Shown: in pieces, positions 62,191 through 64,000 of the stretch | Numbering within the stretch: the first letter of the stretch is position 1 | Layout: the number at the start of each line of letters is the position of its first letter | Assembly (NCBI RefSeq): GCF_001649575.2 | Contig: NC_051451.1 | Span: 27,073,040 to 27,137,039, forward strand | Length of the DNA stretch: 64,000 bases | From: Kryptolebias marmoratus | Lineage: Eukaryota; Chordata; Actinopteri; Cyprinodontiformes; Rivulidae | Reading direction: 5' to 3' | Translations under genes and position numbers: made by a program | The notes under the pieces: model-generated | What the model saw: the letters and a program-made list of their open reading frames with translations, nothing else | What the model was told of the DNA's origin: nothing | The model's database searches: none

Positions 62191-63850
62191 CTACTGTCCA
62201 AAAGAAAAGAGATCTACATTCTTTAAATACTTTTTTTTAGCAAAACACTGTCATAAAGATGGAATTTCACTTTTATAAAATAGCTAAGCTTCATCTGATT
62301 TAACGTCGCACCCATCGCTACAACGGTCTTATGATAAAATAATCCATCACACGCAGCGTCTGAGCACAGAAAACTACTTGTAAGTTTATAAATCAAGCTG
62401 TTTCTCCACAGACACCTCTGTCAGGAACAGTAAGTCATCCCGACGAGCTCGGCCGGCTGCTCGGAGAAAATCCTTATCGGGCCGTGTGTGCAGCCTCTCC
62501 CTCACACCTGGACCAGCTCCAGGGCCCATGGCGTTAAGGAGCTGTCAGTCAGAGCTTTAAGCTCCTGTGTGTTGGCTCGGGGCGCCACTTAACCCCTCCC
62601 CCCTGCAACAACTGCACCTGACTGAGCCTGTGTTGGGACGTGACCTCACCTCGGGCAAAACAAGACAGCATTGGCTCGACCCGGTGCAGAGCCATCGTGT
62701 CTCGAACACGGCAGCGTGGAAAAGACAGGAAGAGTTTGGCTGTTTGCCACACCTTTCAGATATCTCCATGTGTTGTATTTTCCTCATCGGTCTTGGCAGG
62801 CTGAAGGGAAACGTGATAGAAGAAAATAAATTGGAGAAGTTTTGATCTACAGATGGCTAAAATAACACAAAGTCTGCAGAAATAGTTACAAAAAAAACAG
62901 GAAAACAACAGTGTGACCGCTGATAAAACACGGGCTGCGGTTTGAGCCAGATCCACGCTGCCAGAACAAACATGGCGGCTGTTTTTTTTTTAAGGACAAT
63001 TACAGTTAAAAGTGGACTCCTCAGCCGGCGCTGCTCTGTTTCAAAGCCACAGTGAACAGACGAACAAACACTGGGAGGAGCACCTTCTCACACACAAACA
63101 CACACGTATTTGGCCTCAGTCGACCGTGAACTCCCAGGCATCCACTTTCACCGAGCCTGACTTGTTCTCGCGGCGACCCCACCGTCTGCCGGGCCAAATG
63201 GCACAATTATCTGCAATTTATGCTCAGATGCAACGGATCACTTCCCGGGTAAATGAAATTCCCCATTAAAAGGAGCAACAGGGAGATGAGAGATAAGGTC
63301 AGTGATATGAGCTGAGAGGGGGCGCCGTGCACACCCAACCAGCCCTTTTCCCAGAATTAAACCATCAAAGATACATAAAGGATCAGGTGTTTCTGGAAAG
63401 GTTTCTTAAAAAGATGCATTATTGGACCCCTTAAAAAAACAACAAATAACACTAACAACAGTATCCATATGATAAAGTCCACACTTTCCCTACAACTGAA
63501 TATCTACTGAATTTTGTTACGGTGTTACTTATGACACAAAAAACCTAGAGGCTTTAGAAATGTGCCGGATGTCTGGTGGACCTCAGCGGCTGCCTTGCAA
63601 TACCTTTCATCCAGGCGCTTGTTGAGACATGTATGTTTCCATGTTTATATTCTTGGATGGATAAATTTACAGACGTACAGAGAGACGCCTGAAAGGGAAA
63701 ATTCCATCCTTGAACTCTGTTGTAAGAAACAAACCTTTTCTTCAGAGACGTAAAACAACTTTCATTTTGAGTTCCTGTAAAATCTGCATTTGGACCTTAA
63801 TGAAATTCAAGGACAGATTTGAAGAACTGACTTTTGAACAGTTTCACAGG
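62191..63850. other. Intergenic, region 13
   Basis: No supportable gene. A family B tail scrap (gatctacagatggctaaaat, acacaaagtctgcagaaata) lies at 62845-62930. 62960-63330 is repeat-free and GC-richer, with gcacaattatctgcaattta and atgaaattccccattaaaag; a possible regulatory stretch. Confidence 0.45.
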
Positions 63851-63851
63851 G

Positions 63852-64000
63852 AATAGGGCCTTTTGGCCCTGGGCTAGGGTTAGGGTCTCCTCAGAGTTGA
63901 ATGGGTTAGGGCCTTTTGGCCCTGGGCTAGGGTTAGGGTCTCCTCAGAGTTGAATGGGTTAGGGCCTTTTGGCCCTGGGCTAGGGTTAGGGTCTCCTCAG
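63852..64000. repeat. 53-bp tandem satellite, continues past window
   Basis: Almost three units of a 53-base repeat; the cctttt landmark recurs at 63859, 63912 and 63965. Each unit contains gggccttttggccctgggct, then agggttagggtctcctcag and agttgaatgggtt. The last two units are identical where they can be compared; the first differs at its start (gaatag for ggttag). Confidence 0.97.

Noticed and set aside
62549..62845. Frames open on both strands
   Set aside because: Mutually shadowing short frames without motifs; no promoter or splice evidence.

Overview
The window is vertebrate genomic DNA, almost certainly from a ray-finned (teleost, probably percomorph) fish. It carries one recognisable protein-coding gene, the 3' two-thirds of fibroblast growth factor receptor 2 (fgfr2), on the + strand from 1776 to about 26.8 kb. 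Canonical AG/GT splice sites bound every coding exon. The introns are compact compared with mammals, and the surrounding DNA is full of teleost-style repeats: Tc1/mariner remnants, non-LTR reverse-transcriptase scraps, foldback MITEs, short dispersed families and many (GT)n tracts. I cannot name the species.

Layout: 1-1775 is the tail of an upstream intron; the signal peptide, Ig1 and acid box lie outside the window. Ig domain 2 is encoded at 1776-1945 and 3412-3535, and the first half of Ig3 at 7500-7690. Two mutually exclusive exons for the second half of Ig3 follow: IIIb at 7946-8084 and IIIc at 8670-8814. Then come the transmembrane exon (10959-11152), the juxtamembrane exon (12535-12674), eight kinase/tail exons (15210-23654) and the terminal coding exon (25329-25493). 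The IIIc reading frame runs without a break for 662 complete codons plus stop, and exon sizes and phases are internally consistent. The IIIb and IIIc products would be receptors with different FGF ligand specificity sharing one kinase. The splice-regulatory features expected for this switch (GU-rich TGGTGGT motifs, a TGCATG Rbfox-type site, a weak IIIb acceptor and a strong IIIc acceptor) are visible in the sequence. The non-canonical /GA donor that adds Val-Thr to the juxtamembrane region is also visible.

From about 26.8 kb to 64 kb I find no convincing gene. In mammals the region 3' of FGFR2 is a long gene-poor interval, and this stretch fits that pattern. It holds repeats (three foldback MITE copies, many copies of two short dispersed families called A and B here, a third called C, Tc1 and LINE scraps, a telomere-like G-rich repeat, and a 53-bp tandem satellite running off the right edge). 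Between them are several repeat-free, motif-rich stretches that could be conserved enhancers. Two short N-gaps and one single N sit next to G-rich DNA.
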